DNA of 64,000 nt, from positions 744,001 to 808,000 of the forward strand of contig NZ_CP151997.1 of assembly GCF_038595005.1 (NCBI RefSeq), written 5' to 3'. Made by a program: the position numbers and the translations under genes. The notes under the pieces are model-generated. The model was not told the origin of the DNA. It ran no database searches and worked only from the letters and a program-made list of their open reading frames with translations. Each line of letters starts with the position of its first letter. Within the stretch, counting starts at the first letter, position 1. Below are positions 8,566-16,150 of the stretch, piece by piece. The stretch is from Chryseomicrobium sp. FSL W7-1435 (GTDB taxonomy: Bacteria > Bacillota > Bacilli > Bacillales_A > Planococcaceae).

Positions 8566-8708
8566 ATGTGGAGCCGACTGTTCAGAAATTGTGCGGAATG
8601 ACAGCGTGGACCGTGAAGCGCTTTTTGCTTCATGGGCCGCGATGGCATTTTGCGGGATTTCTAGGAGGCGCAACTCGATTTCGTTAGATGTGGAGAACGC
8701 CACTCGAT
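8563..8708 (+). repeat. TAGATG palindromic repeat, subtype C, plus shortened second copy
   Basis: A 118 bp unit (8563-8680) begins TAGATGTGGAG and ends CAACTCGATT. The central hairpin is TGAAGC/GCTTCA and the outer arms pair around AGAAAT/ATTTCT. After four bases a shortened copy follows (8685-8708) that keeps only both ends (TAGATGTGGAGAACGCC, then ACTCGAT). It lies between the aldehyde dehydrogenase gene and lysine dehydrogenase gene, inside what should be one operon. Its first TAG is the stop codon of the upstream gene. Confidence 0.9.
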
Positions 8709-8758
8709 AGAAGGGGTAAAAGTTTTAGGGGAGAGAGAAAACAAAGGGGGATTCACAT

Positions 8759-9919
8759 ATGATCGTTGGAGTATTAGGTGCTGGTTTGATGGGGAAAGAA
8801 GCAGCAACCGATTTAGTGAAGAGCGCAAACGTTGAAAAGGTCATCCTTGGAGATTTAGATGTTGGTCAGACAGAGATGTTTGCTCAAAAATTGCAAAATC
8901 CAAAACTTGAAGTGCGCCATTTAGACGCAGCCGATGAAGAGTCGATGAAATCCTTGATGCGCGACTGTGATGTCGTGGTCAATGCATTATTCTACTCGTT
9001 CAACCAACGTGTGGCAGAGTTTGCTATCGAACTGGGTGTCCATTCTGTCGATTTAGGTGGTCACATTGGTGGGGCAACTGACTATATTTTAAAATTAGAC
9101 GAAAAAGCAAAGTCTGCTGGTGTTACACTCATTCCGGATCTAGGGGTGGCTCCTGGAATGATCAATATTTTAGCAGGACATGGTGCTAAAAAGCTGGATA
9201 AAGTAGCGAGTATCAAATTGTACGTTGGCGGAATTCCTGTTGAACCTGAAGGAATCTTTAAATACAATCTCGTATTCTCGTTAGATGGAGTATTTGATCA
9301 CTATACGGATAAATCTCACGTCATCCGGCATGGCGAGCTTCAAGAAGTAGACTCTCTATCTGAGATTGAACCGATTCAATTCGATGGATTTGAAGAACTA
9401 GAAGCTTTCCATACGGCAGGCGGGACCTCAACACTTGGACATACGTTTGCAGGCATTGATACCTTGGAGTACAAGACGATTCGGTATAAAGGGCATGCGG
9501 AGAAGTTCAAGCTGTTAGTTGATCTTGGTCTGACGAATAAAGAGACCATGGTGAACGCGGGTGGACACGTAGTATCTGCTCGAGATGTATTACGTGAGGT
9601 ATTGACGCCTAAACTTAGATTAGGTGATAAGAAAGATGCTGTTTTATTGCGCGTACTAGTAGAAGGCTTTGAAGGCGAGACAGAGAAAAGTTACATGTAT
9701 GAGCTGGTGACTACTAAAGATGAATTATCTGGAACGACGGCGATGGCAAGAGCCACTGCTAATACAATTTCTGTCGTCGCTCAAATGATTGGAAATGGAA
9801 CGATTACTTCTCATGGTGTATTTCCGCCAGAAACGATTGTCCCAGGCGATCTTTACATGAAAGAGATGGCTGCTCGTGGAGTCGAAATCAAAGAATATGT
9901 AAAATCAGAGCAACTTTAA
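8759..9919 (+). CDS. lysDH: L-lysine 6-dehydrogenase (saccharopine dehydrogenase-like)
   Basis: 386 residues, close to the length of the Geobacillus lysine 6-dehydrogenase, which it resembles throughout: [18 protein letters not shown] (Rossmann motif), [80 protein letters not shown] and a C-terminal [13 protein letters not shown]. The enzyme removes the epsilon amino group of lysine with NAD+, giving aminoadipate semialdehyde. The upstream aldehyde dehydrogenase would finish the step. Start follows AAAGGGGGA. The function rests on remembered family similarity and gene context. Confidence 0.8.
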   Translation: MIVGVLGAGLMGKEAATDLVKSANVEKVILGDLDVGQTEMFAQKLQNPKLEVRHLDAADEESMKSLMRDCDVVVNALFYSFNQRVAEFAIELGVHSVDLGGHIGGATDYILKLDEKAKSAGVTLIPDLGVAPGMINILAGHGAKKLDKVASIKLYVGGIPVEPEGIFKYNLVFSLDGVFDHYTDKSHVIRHGELQEVDSLSEIEPIQFDGFEELEAFHTAGGTSTLGHTFAGIDTLEYKTIRYKGHAEKFKLLVDLGLTNKETMVNAGGHVVSARDVLREVLTPKLRLGDKKDAVLLRVLVEGFEGETEKSYMYELVTTKDELSGTTAMARATANTISVVAQMIGNGTITSHGVFPPETIVPGDLYMKEMAARGVEIKEYVKSEQL

Positions 9920-9927
9920 AGCAAGGG

Positions 9928-9957
9928 CCTGCAATCGACATTGATTGCAGGTTTTTG
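9928..9957 (+). terminator. Rho-independent terminator of lysine operon
   Basis: The stem CCTGCAATC/GATTGCAGG, with a short loop, is followed by TTTTTG. It sits about 10 bases after the lysine dehydrogenase stop. Confidence 0.85.
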
Positions 9958-10065
9958 TATATTTCCCGGGAAATAGGTCGAAAAATAAATCCATTTTTCA
10001 TTGTAACTTTCTTCCTCTTACTGAGTCTAATGGAGTAGAAACTGATGAGAAAAGAGGGGAAGACG

Positions 10066-11991
10066 ATGACTAAGTGGAAGATGCCCATGCTAGCTACGCT
10101 TTTGGTCGGGTTGCTAATTGGTGGATTTTATTTTTCTGGTTTTATGAAAGGGGAAACTGTTAAAGCCTACCCTGAAATGACTGTTGTGAATGAAGAGGTG
10201 CAACTGCGCGACTATTTTGAGCGTGTTCGTAAATCACAAAAAAATAACTATGGTCTCTTGGCAACTGAAGGCAGCGAAGCAGAAGAATCTGCCTCAAGTG
10301 ATTCGGCAGGTAGTGAATCAGGCACAAAAAGCGCCGATGTTTCTACGACAAACAATCAAGTGGAAGGTGTCGATGAAGCAGATTCTGTGAAATTGAATGA
10401 AGACTACATTTATTTAGTGTCAGAACAAGATGTGGTGATCTTTGATATCCGAAATCCCGATCAAATGGAAGAAGCGGGGAAAATTACATTTGGCAATTCA
10501 CGTTATCCGTCACAACTTTTCTTGACGGAAGATTACTTAGTTGTTTTAAATCAAAATTATATGTATGACGGAGGGCCTCTACAAAAGACTGCAGAAGGCA
10601 AGAAATGGGCACCGTATGATGGGATGACGCTTGCGAGTATCTACACATTGGAAGATCCTACGAATCCAAAGCTTGTTAGGGAAGTAGGGGCGGAGGGACA
10701 CCTCGGACACGCAAGGATGACAAATAACACGATTTATTTTACTTCTAGTCTTTATAGCCGTATGTGGGCATTAGAAGAAGACGATGATGTAGAGCTACGA
10801 CCATTCACTTATGATTCCGAAGCAAGTGAAGATCCGGAAGTGATGGATTATGAAAACATCACGATATTACCGGATACTCTAGAAGGCGGCTACACCTTGA
10901 TTTCTGCCATTTCTCTAAATGACTTGTCAGAGAATCAGCTATCTACAGAAGGATATCTCGGTAGTGGTGAGCAATTTTATATGTCCTTGGAGTCCCTTTA
11001 TTTAACTACAACCGTCTATACAGCAGAAGATGAAGAAGAATCTTCTGAGGATTCTAGCGCAGACATGGATACTCGCATGTGGAACCCAGGTGTGCGGGAT
11101 ACAGATATTTATAAATTTGATTTTGAAGGAACAACTGTAGAGTTCATCGCTTCGCATCGTGTTGAGGGCCATCTCCTCAATCAATTTTCAATGGACGAAT
11201 ACGACAATCATTTCCGTGTAGTGACAACGGAAGGAGACGCGTGGGATGAATCTCAACCATCTGAAAATCACCTATTCATTTTAGATGAGCAAATGAAGCG
11301 TGTAGGTGAAATTAAAGGTCTGGCTAAGACAGAACGCATTTATTCTGCTAGATTCATGGGTGACAAAGCATACATGGTGACATTTAAAGAAACCGATCCA
11401 CTTTTTGTATTCGATCTATCTGATCCGACGGCACCTGCGGTATTAGGTGAACTCAAAATTCCGGGCTTCAGCAACTACCTGCACCCGATTGGTGAAAATC
11501 ATCTACTGGGAGTTGGGTATGATACAGAGATGATTAAATTCCCTGGCTCAAAAGAGCCTAGCTTGGTCACTGGAGGTATGAAACTATCATTGTTCGACGT
11601 CAGTGATTTTTCAAACCCAAAAGAGCAAGATGTTGAAATTATTGGTGGCCAAGGCACCTATTCACCTGTTCAATACGATCACAAAGCTATGATGATTCAT
11701 GCAGGGAAGGGTTATTACGGATTTCCTGTAACAATTTACGATGGTAAGCCAGGTGAATCTATGAACTTTGAAGGCGATGGGGCCCATGTCTATTCTGTAA
11801 CGCCTGAAGAGGGTATTCAACTAAAAGCGGCTCTAATGAATGAGCGAGTAGAAGGGCAGCAGTATGAAGAGTGGAATCATTCTATACAACGACTTGTGTA
11901 TGTAGATAACACGCTCTATACTCTGGCTAATCAACGAATTCAAAGTTATGATTTCACTACCTTCACTAAAAAAAGTACTCTTGATTATTAA
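10066..11991 (+). CDS. Exported beta-propeller domain protein
   Basis: 641 residues. It has an N-terminal signal/anchor (MLATLLVGLLIGGFYFSGF), then a low-complexity acidic/Ser stretch (about 80-105), then NNQVEGVDEADSVKLNEDYIY, the hallmark entry into the family of secreted proteins with a C-terminal beta-propeller distantly related to WD-40. Repeated blades are seen as YLVSEQDVVIFDIRNPDQ, LASIYTLEDPTNPKLV, LFVFDLSDPTAPAVLGELK and KLSLFDVSDFSNPK. Members are membrane-attached or secreted and functionally uncharacterised. Start taken at the ATG behind AGAGGGGA; an in-frame ATG at 10045 is less well placed. Confidence 0.8.
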   Translation: MTKWKMPMLATLLVGLLIGGFYFSGFMKGETVKAYPEMTVVNEEVQLRDYFERVRKSQKNNYGLLATEGSEAEESASSDSAGSESGTKSADVSTTNNQVEGVDEADSVKLNEDYIYLVSEQDVVIFDIRNPDQMEEAGKITFGNSRYPSQLFLTEDYLVVLNQNYMYDGGPLQKTAEGKKWAPYDGMTLASIYTLEDPTNPKLVREVGAEGHLGHARMTNNTIYFTSSLYSRMWALEEDDDVELRPFTYDSEASEDPEVMDYENITILPDTLEGGYTLISAISLNDLSENQLSTEGYLGSGEQFYMSLESLYLTTTVYTAEDEEESSEDSSADMDTRMWNPGVRDTDIYKFDFEGTTVEFIASHRVEGHLLNQFSMDEYDNHFRVVTTEGDAWDESQPSENHLFILDEQMKRVGEIKGLAKTERIYSARFMGDKAYMVTFKETDPLFVFDLSDPTAPAVLGELKIPGFSNYLHPIGENHLLGVGYDTEMIKFPGSKEPSLVTGGMKLSLFDVSDFSNPKEQDVEIIGGQGTYSPVQYDHKAMMIHAGKGYYGFPVTIYDGKPGESMNFEGDGAHVYSVTPEEGIQLKAALMNERVEGQQYEEWNHSIQRLVYVDNTLYTLANQRIQSYDFTTFTKKSTLDY

Positions 11992-12014
11992 CGTTAAAAA
12001 TGGGCAATCACATA

Positions 12015-12058
12015 AATCAGTAGGTTCTCTGGGTTTCCTGAGAGTCTACTGATTTTGT
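12015..12058 (+). terminator. Terminator, also the end arm of a degraded GACTCC-type element
   Basis: The arms AATCAGTAG and CTACTGATT, with an inner GTTCTCT/AGAG pairing, are followed by TTTGTGT. It is similar to the AATCAGCAAGTTCTCT terminators at 35758 and 43389 that end the GACTCC-type elements. The next bases (TTGAGTTCCGTTCCG) match the same element in reverse, so this is its remnant. Confidence 0.75.
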
Positions 12059-12105
12059 GTGTATTGAGTTCCGTTCCGTGGACGCTTTGTGTTTACAACT
12101 CGATG

Positions 12106-12979
12106 GTATCAAGTTGCGAACGTCAGAAAGACGCTCCAAAATCATTCGCACCAACCGAAGCCAAGAGCGCCTCACTTGGCACGCCTGATTTTCTCGGACT
12201 TTCTAGCGTGACGTTCTCCACATCTAAATATAATCAAGTTGCGAACGTCAGAAAGACGCTCCAAAATCATTCGCACCAACCGAAGCCAAGAGCGCCTCAC
12301 TTGGCACGCCTGATTTCCTCGGACTTTCTTGAGTGACGTTCTCCACATCTAAGAATAATCAAGTTGCGAACGTCAGAAAGACGCTCCAAAATCAGTCGCA
12401 CCAACCGAAGCCAAGAGCGCCTCACTTGGCACGCCTGATTTTCTCGGACTTTCTAGCGTGACGTTCTCCACATCTAAATATAATCAAGTTGCGAACGTCA
12501 GAAAGACGCTCCAAAATCATTCGCACCAACCGAAGCCAAGAGCGCCTCACTTGGCACGCCTGATTTTCTCGGACTTTCTAGCGTGACGTTCTCCACATCT
12601 AAATATAATCAAGTTGCGAACGTCAGAAAGACGCTCCAAAATCATTCGCACCAACCGAAGCCAAGAGCGCCTCACTTGGCACGCCTGATTTTCTCGGACT
12701 TTCTAGCGTGACGTTCTCCACATCTAAATATAATCAAGTTGCGAACGTCAGAAAGACGCTCCAAAATCATTCGCACCAACCGAGGCCAAGAGCGCCTCAC
12801 TTGGCACGCCTGATTTTCTCGGACTTTCTAGCGTGACGTTCTCCACATCTAAATATAATCAAGTTGCGAACGTCAGAAAGACGCTCCAAAATCAGTCGCA
12901 CCAACCGAGGCCAAGAGCGCCTCACTTGGCACGCCTGATTTTCTCGGACTTTCTAGAGTGACGTTCTCCACATCTAAGA
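12106..12979 (-). repeat. Tandem array of seven TAGATG palindromic repeats, subtype A, 125 bp period
   Basis: Seven near-identical units start at 12106, 12231, 12356, 12481, 12606, 12731 and 12856 and differ by only a few bases. Read on the minus strand each starts TTAGATGTGGAGAACGTC and ends GACGTTCGCAACTTGATT. Outer arms GAACGTCA/GACGTTC and inner arms around GTGCCAAGTGAGGC/GCCTCGGTTGGTGC form a long imperfect hairpin. It fills almost the whole gap of 1.1 kb between the beta-propeller gene and the exporter genes. Short frames across it are products of the repeat, not genes. Confidence 0.95.
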
Positions 12980-13095
12980 GGCCACAGCCATTTTTTTATG
13001 AGATTTTATTGGAGTGGTAAGAGAATTCAAGCTACCCATTGTCATAACGGTCATTCATTCGTTAGACTGAAGAGAGAATAGAAAGGAGGCATGAC

Positions 13096-13836
13096 ATGTC
13101 GAATTACGAAATCACTGTAGAGTGCTGCTTGCTCGCTGGACGCTTGATGATTGAAGGTGGGGCAGAGACGTATCGTGCAGAGGATACGATGGAGCGAATG
13201 GCGCGGTCTCAGCATCTCATCGGCTCGCAAAGCTTCGTCATGCCAACAGGCATCATGTTCAGTGCAAACAACAGTGCACCGACACGTTTAATGCGCATCA
13301 ACTCACGCGTAACAGATTTAGAAAAAGTGGCTATGGTGAACTCGATATCGAGACGTCTTGTGAATCAAGAGTTAACAATCGAAGCAGCCTACGACGAACT
13401 CAGAAAAATTGAAACGGAACATAAGACATTTCCTTTTTGGTTGCAGATTCTTGCATCTGGTGTGACATCTGGGGCCTTCCTTTTACTACTCGGCTTTGAT
13501 AGTGTGAACCTTCCGGCTGCTATGTTGATTGGTGCGCTTGGTTATGTCATTGCCACGCTGCTAGAATTAAAGACTCGCGTAAAATTCTTTGCTGAATTTT
13601 TTGCAGCACTTGTCATCGGGATCGCCGCTTATTTTGCCGTTTATTTTGGGTTTGGTAACAATTTAGATAGTCTGATTATTGGATCAGTCATTCCATTGGT
13701 CCCTGGTTTACTAATAACCAACGCAGTACGGGACTTGATGGCAGGGCATTTTGTTTCCGGTTTATCAAAAGGAGCCGAGGCGTTTCTCACGGCCTTCGCC
13801 ATTGGGGCAGGCGTGGCACTCGTCTTGTCATTTTAA
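13096..13836 (+). CDS. Threonine/serine exporter family protein, ThrE N-terminal part
   Basis: 246 residues. The cytoplasmic start VECCLLAGRLMIEGGAETYRAEDTMERM is the typical ThrE/YjjP beginning. It is followed by about five membrane segments from residue 117, including IIGSVIPLVPGLLITNAVRDLMAGH, the conserved P-G-N-A-D region. In Corynebacterium ThrE is one protein; in Bacillales it is split in two, and the second half follows nine bases downstream. Predicted function: export of threonine/serine. Start behind AAAGGAGG. Confidence 0.85.
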   Translation: MSNYEITVECCLLAGRLMIEGGAETYRAEDTMERMARSQHLIGSQSFVMPTGIMFSANNSAPTRLMRINSRVTDLEKVAMVNSISRRLVNQELTIEAAYDELRKIETEHKTFPFWLQILASGVTSGAFLLLLGFDSVNLPAAMLIGALGYVIATLLELKTRVKFFAEFFAALVIGIAAYFAVYFGFGNNLDSLIIGSVIPLVPGLLITNAVRDLMAGHFVSGLSKGAEAFLTAFAIGAGVALVLSF

Positions 13837-13845
13837 GGAGGAGCT

Positions 13846-14337
13846 ATGGATTATATTATACAAGCCTTATTGAGCTTTATTGCAGCTGTAGCATTTGGCG
13901 TGTTGTTCAATGCTCCTCGCCGGATGTTGATTCATTGCGGGATCGTTGGAACGGTTGGGTGGCTCGTATTTTCAATTACACGCAGTCAAACAGATGACCA
14001 AGTCGTCGCAACATTTTTAGGAGCTTTTACTATTGCGTTATTGTCACACGTTTTTGCACGTCGTCGTAAGATGCCGATGATTCTCTTTAGTGTATCGGGC
14101 ATCATTGTACTCGTTCCAGGATCTTCTGCGTATAATGCGATGCGTCATGTCGTAGAACAAGATTATTTAATGGCCATTGAATTAGGTACTAGAGCTTTAT
14201 TAATTTCAGGAGCCATTGCTATGGGCCTTGTATTTGCAGAGATCATCATGCAAATTTATTTGAAAATATACTACAAGCTCGTCAAAAAGAAGAAAACAGA
14301 GGCGCTCGTCGATTTAGAGGATACGCGCCAGTTGTAA
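13846..14337 (+). CDS. Threonine/serine exporter family protein, ThrE C-terminal part
   Basis: 163 residues, four to five membrane segments. The conserved run SVSGIIVLVPGSSAYNAMRHVVEQDYLMA matches the ThrE_2/YjjB domain, the partner of the preceding protein. RBS AAGGAGG overlaps the upstream stop region, so the two halves are translated together. The gene is followed immediately by an AAAGAGGCTGGGACAAAAC arm and the insertion element. Confidence 0.85.
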   Translation: MDYIIQALLSFIAAVAFGVLFNAPRRMLIHCGIVGTVGWLVFSITRSQTDDQVVATFLGAFTIALLSHVFARRRKMPMILFSVSGIIVLVPGSSAYNAMRHVVEQDYLMAIELGTRALLISGAIAMGLVFAEIIMQIYLKIYYKLVKKKKTEALVDLEDTRQL

Positions 14338-14373
14338 AGAAAAGAGGCTGGGACAAAACCTAGACTCTAATTG

Positions 14374-14415
14374 AAAAACGCGCACGGCAGAAAATTCTGC
14401 TGTGCGCGCGTTTTT
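14374..14415. terminator. Strong hairpin shielding the transposase gene from outside transcription
   Basis: ACGCGCACGGCAGAA pairs with TTCTGCTGTGCGCGCGT, with A-run and T-run on the two sides. It lies upstream of the transposase gene, so it would stop read-through from the ThrE genes. Confidence 0.75.
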
Positions 14416-14425
14416 GTGTACAAAA

Positions 14426-14491
14426 ATAAGGACAACTTCTGATAGAATTGAGTCACCACAACAAAATCCAAATCGAAAGAAGTGTCCTTAT
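14426..14491 (+). promoter_or_regulatory. Inverted repeat able to hide the transposase start codon
   Basis: ATAAGGACAACTTCT (14426-14440) is complementary to AGAAGTGTCCTTAT (14478-14491) with a single bulge. The second arm contains the end of the ribosome site and the ATG (14490). A transcript entering from outside would fold and hide the start, while one begun between the arms would not. This is a known control strategy of insertion elements; it is inferred here. Confidence 0.55.
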
Positions 14492-16052
14492 GTTTAAAAA
14501 TTATAACATGAATCAACTAGTGTTACCTCTAGATATCGAGATGAAGTTATCAAAAGATGATATCGCCTTCTCTATCGACCGTCTGGTCGAGACTATCCCC
14601 GATGAAGCCTTCCACGAATTTCGACGTGACAATGGTTGTCCAGCTTATCACCCAAAGATGATGTTGAAGATCATTCTCTGTGCATACACCCAATCCACAT
14701 TCTCCGGTCGCAAGATCGAAGACCTGACAAAGGACAGCCTAAGAATCATGTGGCTTGCCCAAGGACACCAACCCAGTTATCGTACGATCAACCGTTTCCG
14801 TGTACAACCCGCAATGAACGCACTCATCAAAGAATGTTTCATCCAGTTCCGCAATCGTCTTGTGGCAGAAGACCTGATCGATCAAGATGCGATCTTCATT
14901 GATGGGACCAAGATCGAGGCGGACGCAAACAAGTTCACATTCGTCTGGAAACGAGCCGTAGAAAAATATCTGACAAGCCTGACTGAGAAATCCAAGCAGA
15001 TGTATGAAGAACTTTTCAAAGCCAACATCATGCCTGCTCTAGAGGTCGAGGAAGGTCTCACGGCTGAACAGATGTCCTTGATGGCGGACAAGCTCGAAGA
15101 GCATGTCCACGAGAAGACGGCGCAGATCGAGTCCACCGAAGACGTGGCTAAACGAAAGAAGATACGATCAGAACGAAAAGAACCAAAGAAGCTACTAAAA
15201 CTGATCAAGGACATGCTTGTCCGAAAACATCGTTATGAGATCGACCTGGGGATCATGGGTGAGCGAAACAGTTATTCCAAGACTGACAAGGATGCCACGT
15301 TCATGCGGATGAAAGATGATTATATGAGGAACGGTCAATTGAAACCTGGCTACAACTTACAGATCGCAACAGAAAATCAATATACTCTGGCTTATGCAGT
15401 ATTCCCAAATCCAAGTGACTCGAAGACGATGGTTCCTTTCCTAGACAAAATTGAAGATGATTTCTTCGAACTTCCTGAACATATCGTGGCGGATGCGGGT
15501 TATGGCAGCGAGCCGAACTATAACGACATCCTAGTGAAACGCCAAAAGACACCACTCATCACTTATGGTCAGTATCTTCGAGAACAGAAGAAGGCCTATA
15601 AAAACAACCCATTCCAGACAGCGAATTGGACCTATGACGAAACAACGGATTCCTATGAATGCCCTAACTCTAAACGTCTTAACTTCTCCCATTTGAGCGT
15701 ACGCAGAGACAAGACTGGTTTCGAACGCCAGTTTAAAGTATATCGAGCGGAAGACTGTGGCGGTTGTCCATTCCGATCACAGTGTACAAAGGCACACGAG
15801 GGAACCAATCGCACGATGTCTGTGAATGTCACCTGGGAAGAACAAAAAGAATATGTGAGAACCAAGCTTTCAGAAGAAAAGACCGGGTCTATCTATCGCC
15901 GTCGCAAGACGGACGTGGAACCAGTTTTTGGATTCTTGAAAGCTAATTTGGGTTTCACTCGTGCCTCCGTTCGCACTCGACCAAAGGTCGAGAACGATAT
16001 CGGATTGGCACTTATGGCGGTGAACTTGAGAAAATATGCGGCCAGAGTGTAG
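14490..16052 (+). CDS. IS1182 family transposase
   Basis: 520 residues from the ATG at 14490 (an in-frame TTG lies at 14448). The N-terminal DUF772-like part contains YHPKMMLKIILCAYTQSTFSGRKIEDL and HQPSYRTINRFR. The DDE catalytic residues are seen in FIDGTKIEADANKF, ADAGYGSEPNY and near the end in EPVFGFLKANLGFTRASVR. A Cys cluster (CGGCPFRSQC) is typical of the family. The frame is intact, so the enzyme could be active. Its codon use is richer in G/C third positions than nearby genes, which suits recent arrival. Confidence 0.9.
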   Translation: MFKNYNMNQLVLPLDIEMKLSKDDIAFSIDRLVETIPDEAFHEFRRDNGCPAYHPKMMLKIILCAYTQSTFSGRKIEDLTKDSLRIMWLAQGHQPSYRTINRFRVQPAMNALIKECFIQFRNRLVAEDLIDQDAIFIDGTKIEADANKFTFVWKRAVEKYLTSLTEKSKQMYEELFKANIMPALEVEEGLTAEQMSLMADKLEEHVHEKTAQIESTEDVAKRKKIRSERKEPKKLLKLIKDMLVRKHRYEIDLGIMGERNSYSKTDKDATFMRMKDDYMRNGQLKPGYNLQIATENQYTLAYAVFPNPSDSKTMVPFLDKIEDDFFELPEHIVADAGYGSEPNYNDILVKRQKTPLITYGQYLREQKKAYKNNPFQTANWTYDETTDSYECPNSKRLNFSHLSVRRDKTGFERQFKVYRAEDCGGCPFRSQCTKAHEGTNRTMSVNVTWEEQKEYVRTKLSEEKTGSIYRRRKTDVEPVFGFLKANLGFTRASVRTRPKVENDIGLALMAVNLRKYAARV

Positions 16053-16068
16053 AAACTCTGGCCGCATA
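16035..16068 (+). terminator. Perfect 14-bp hairpin spanning the transposase stop codon
   Basis: TATGCGGCCAGAGT and ACTCTGGCCGCATA are exact inverted repeats, with the TAG stop in the six-base loop. There is no T-run directly behind, so it may protect or regulate the messenger rather than terminate. Confidence 0.6.
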
Positions 16069-16082
16069 CTAGAAAAACCCAT

Positions 16083-16120
16083 AAAAAATGACCATCAATC
16101 AATCTCGATGGTCATTTTTT
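16083..16120. terminator. Bidirectional terminator at the right end of the insertion element
   Basis: AAAAAATGACCATC and GATGGTCATTTTTT are perfect inverted repeats with A- and T-tracts around a 10-base loop. It separates the transposase gene from the convergent PAS-GGDEF-EAL gene. Confidence 0.8.
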
Positions 16121-16150
16121 ATATTATCGGCTATGTTTTGTCCCAGCCTC

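Noticed and set aside
12055-12336. 93-codon frame at the start of the 12 kb array
   Set aside because: Made of repeat and remnant GACTCC sequence, with no ribosome site.
12106-12979. CRISPR array or integron attC array
   Set aside because: Units are 125 bp without unique spacers, there are no cas genes, and neither integrase nor cassette genes nor GTTRRRY core sites are visible, although size and position behind genes recall attC sites.
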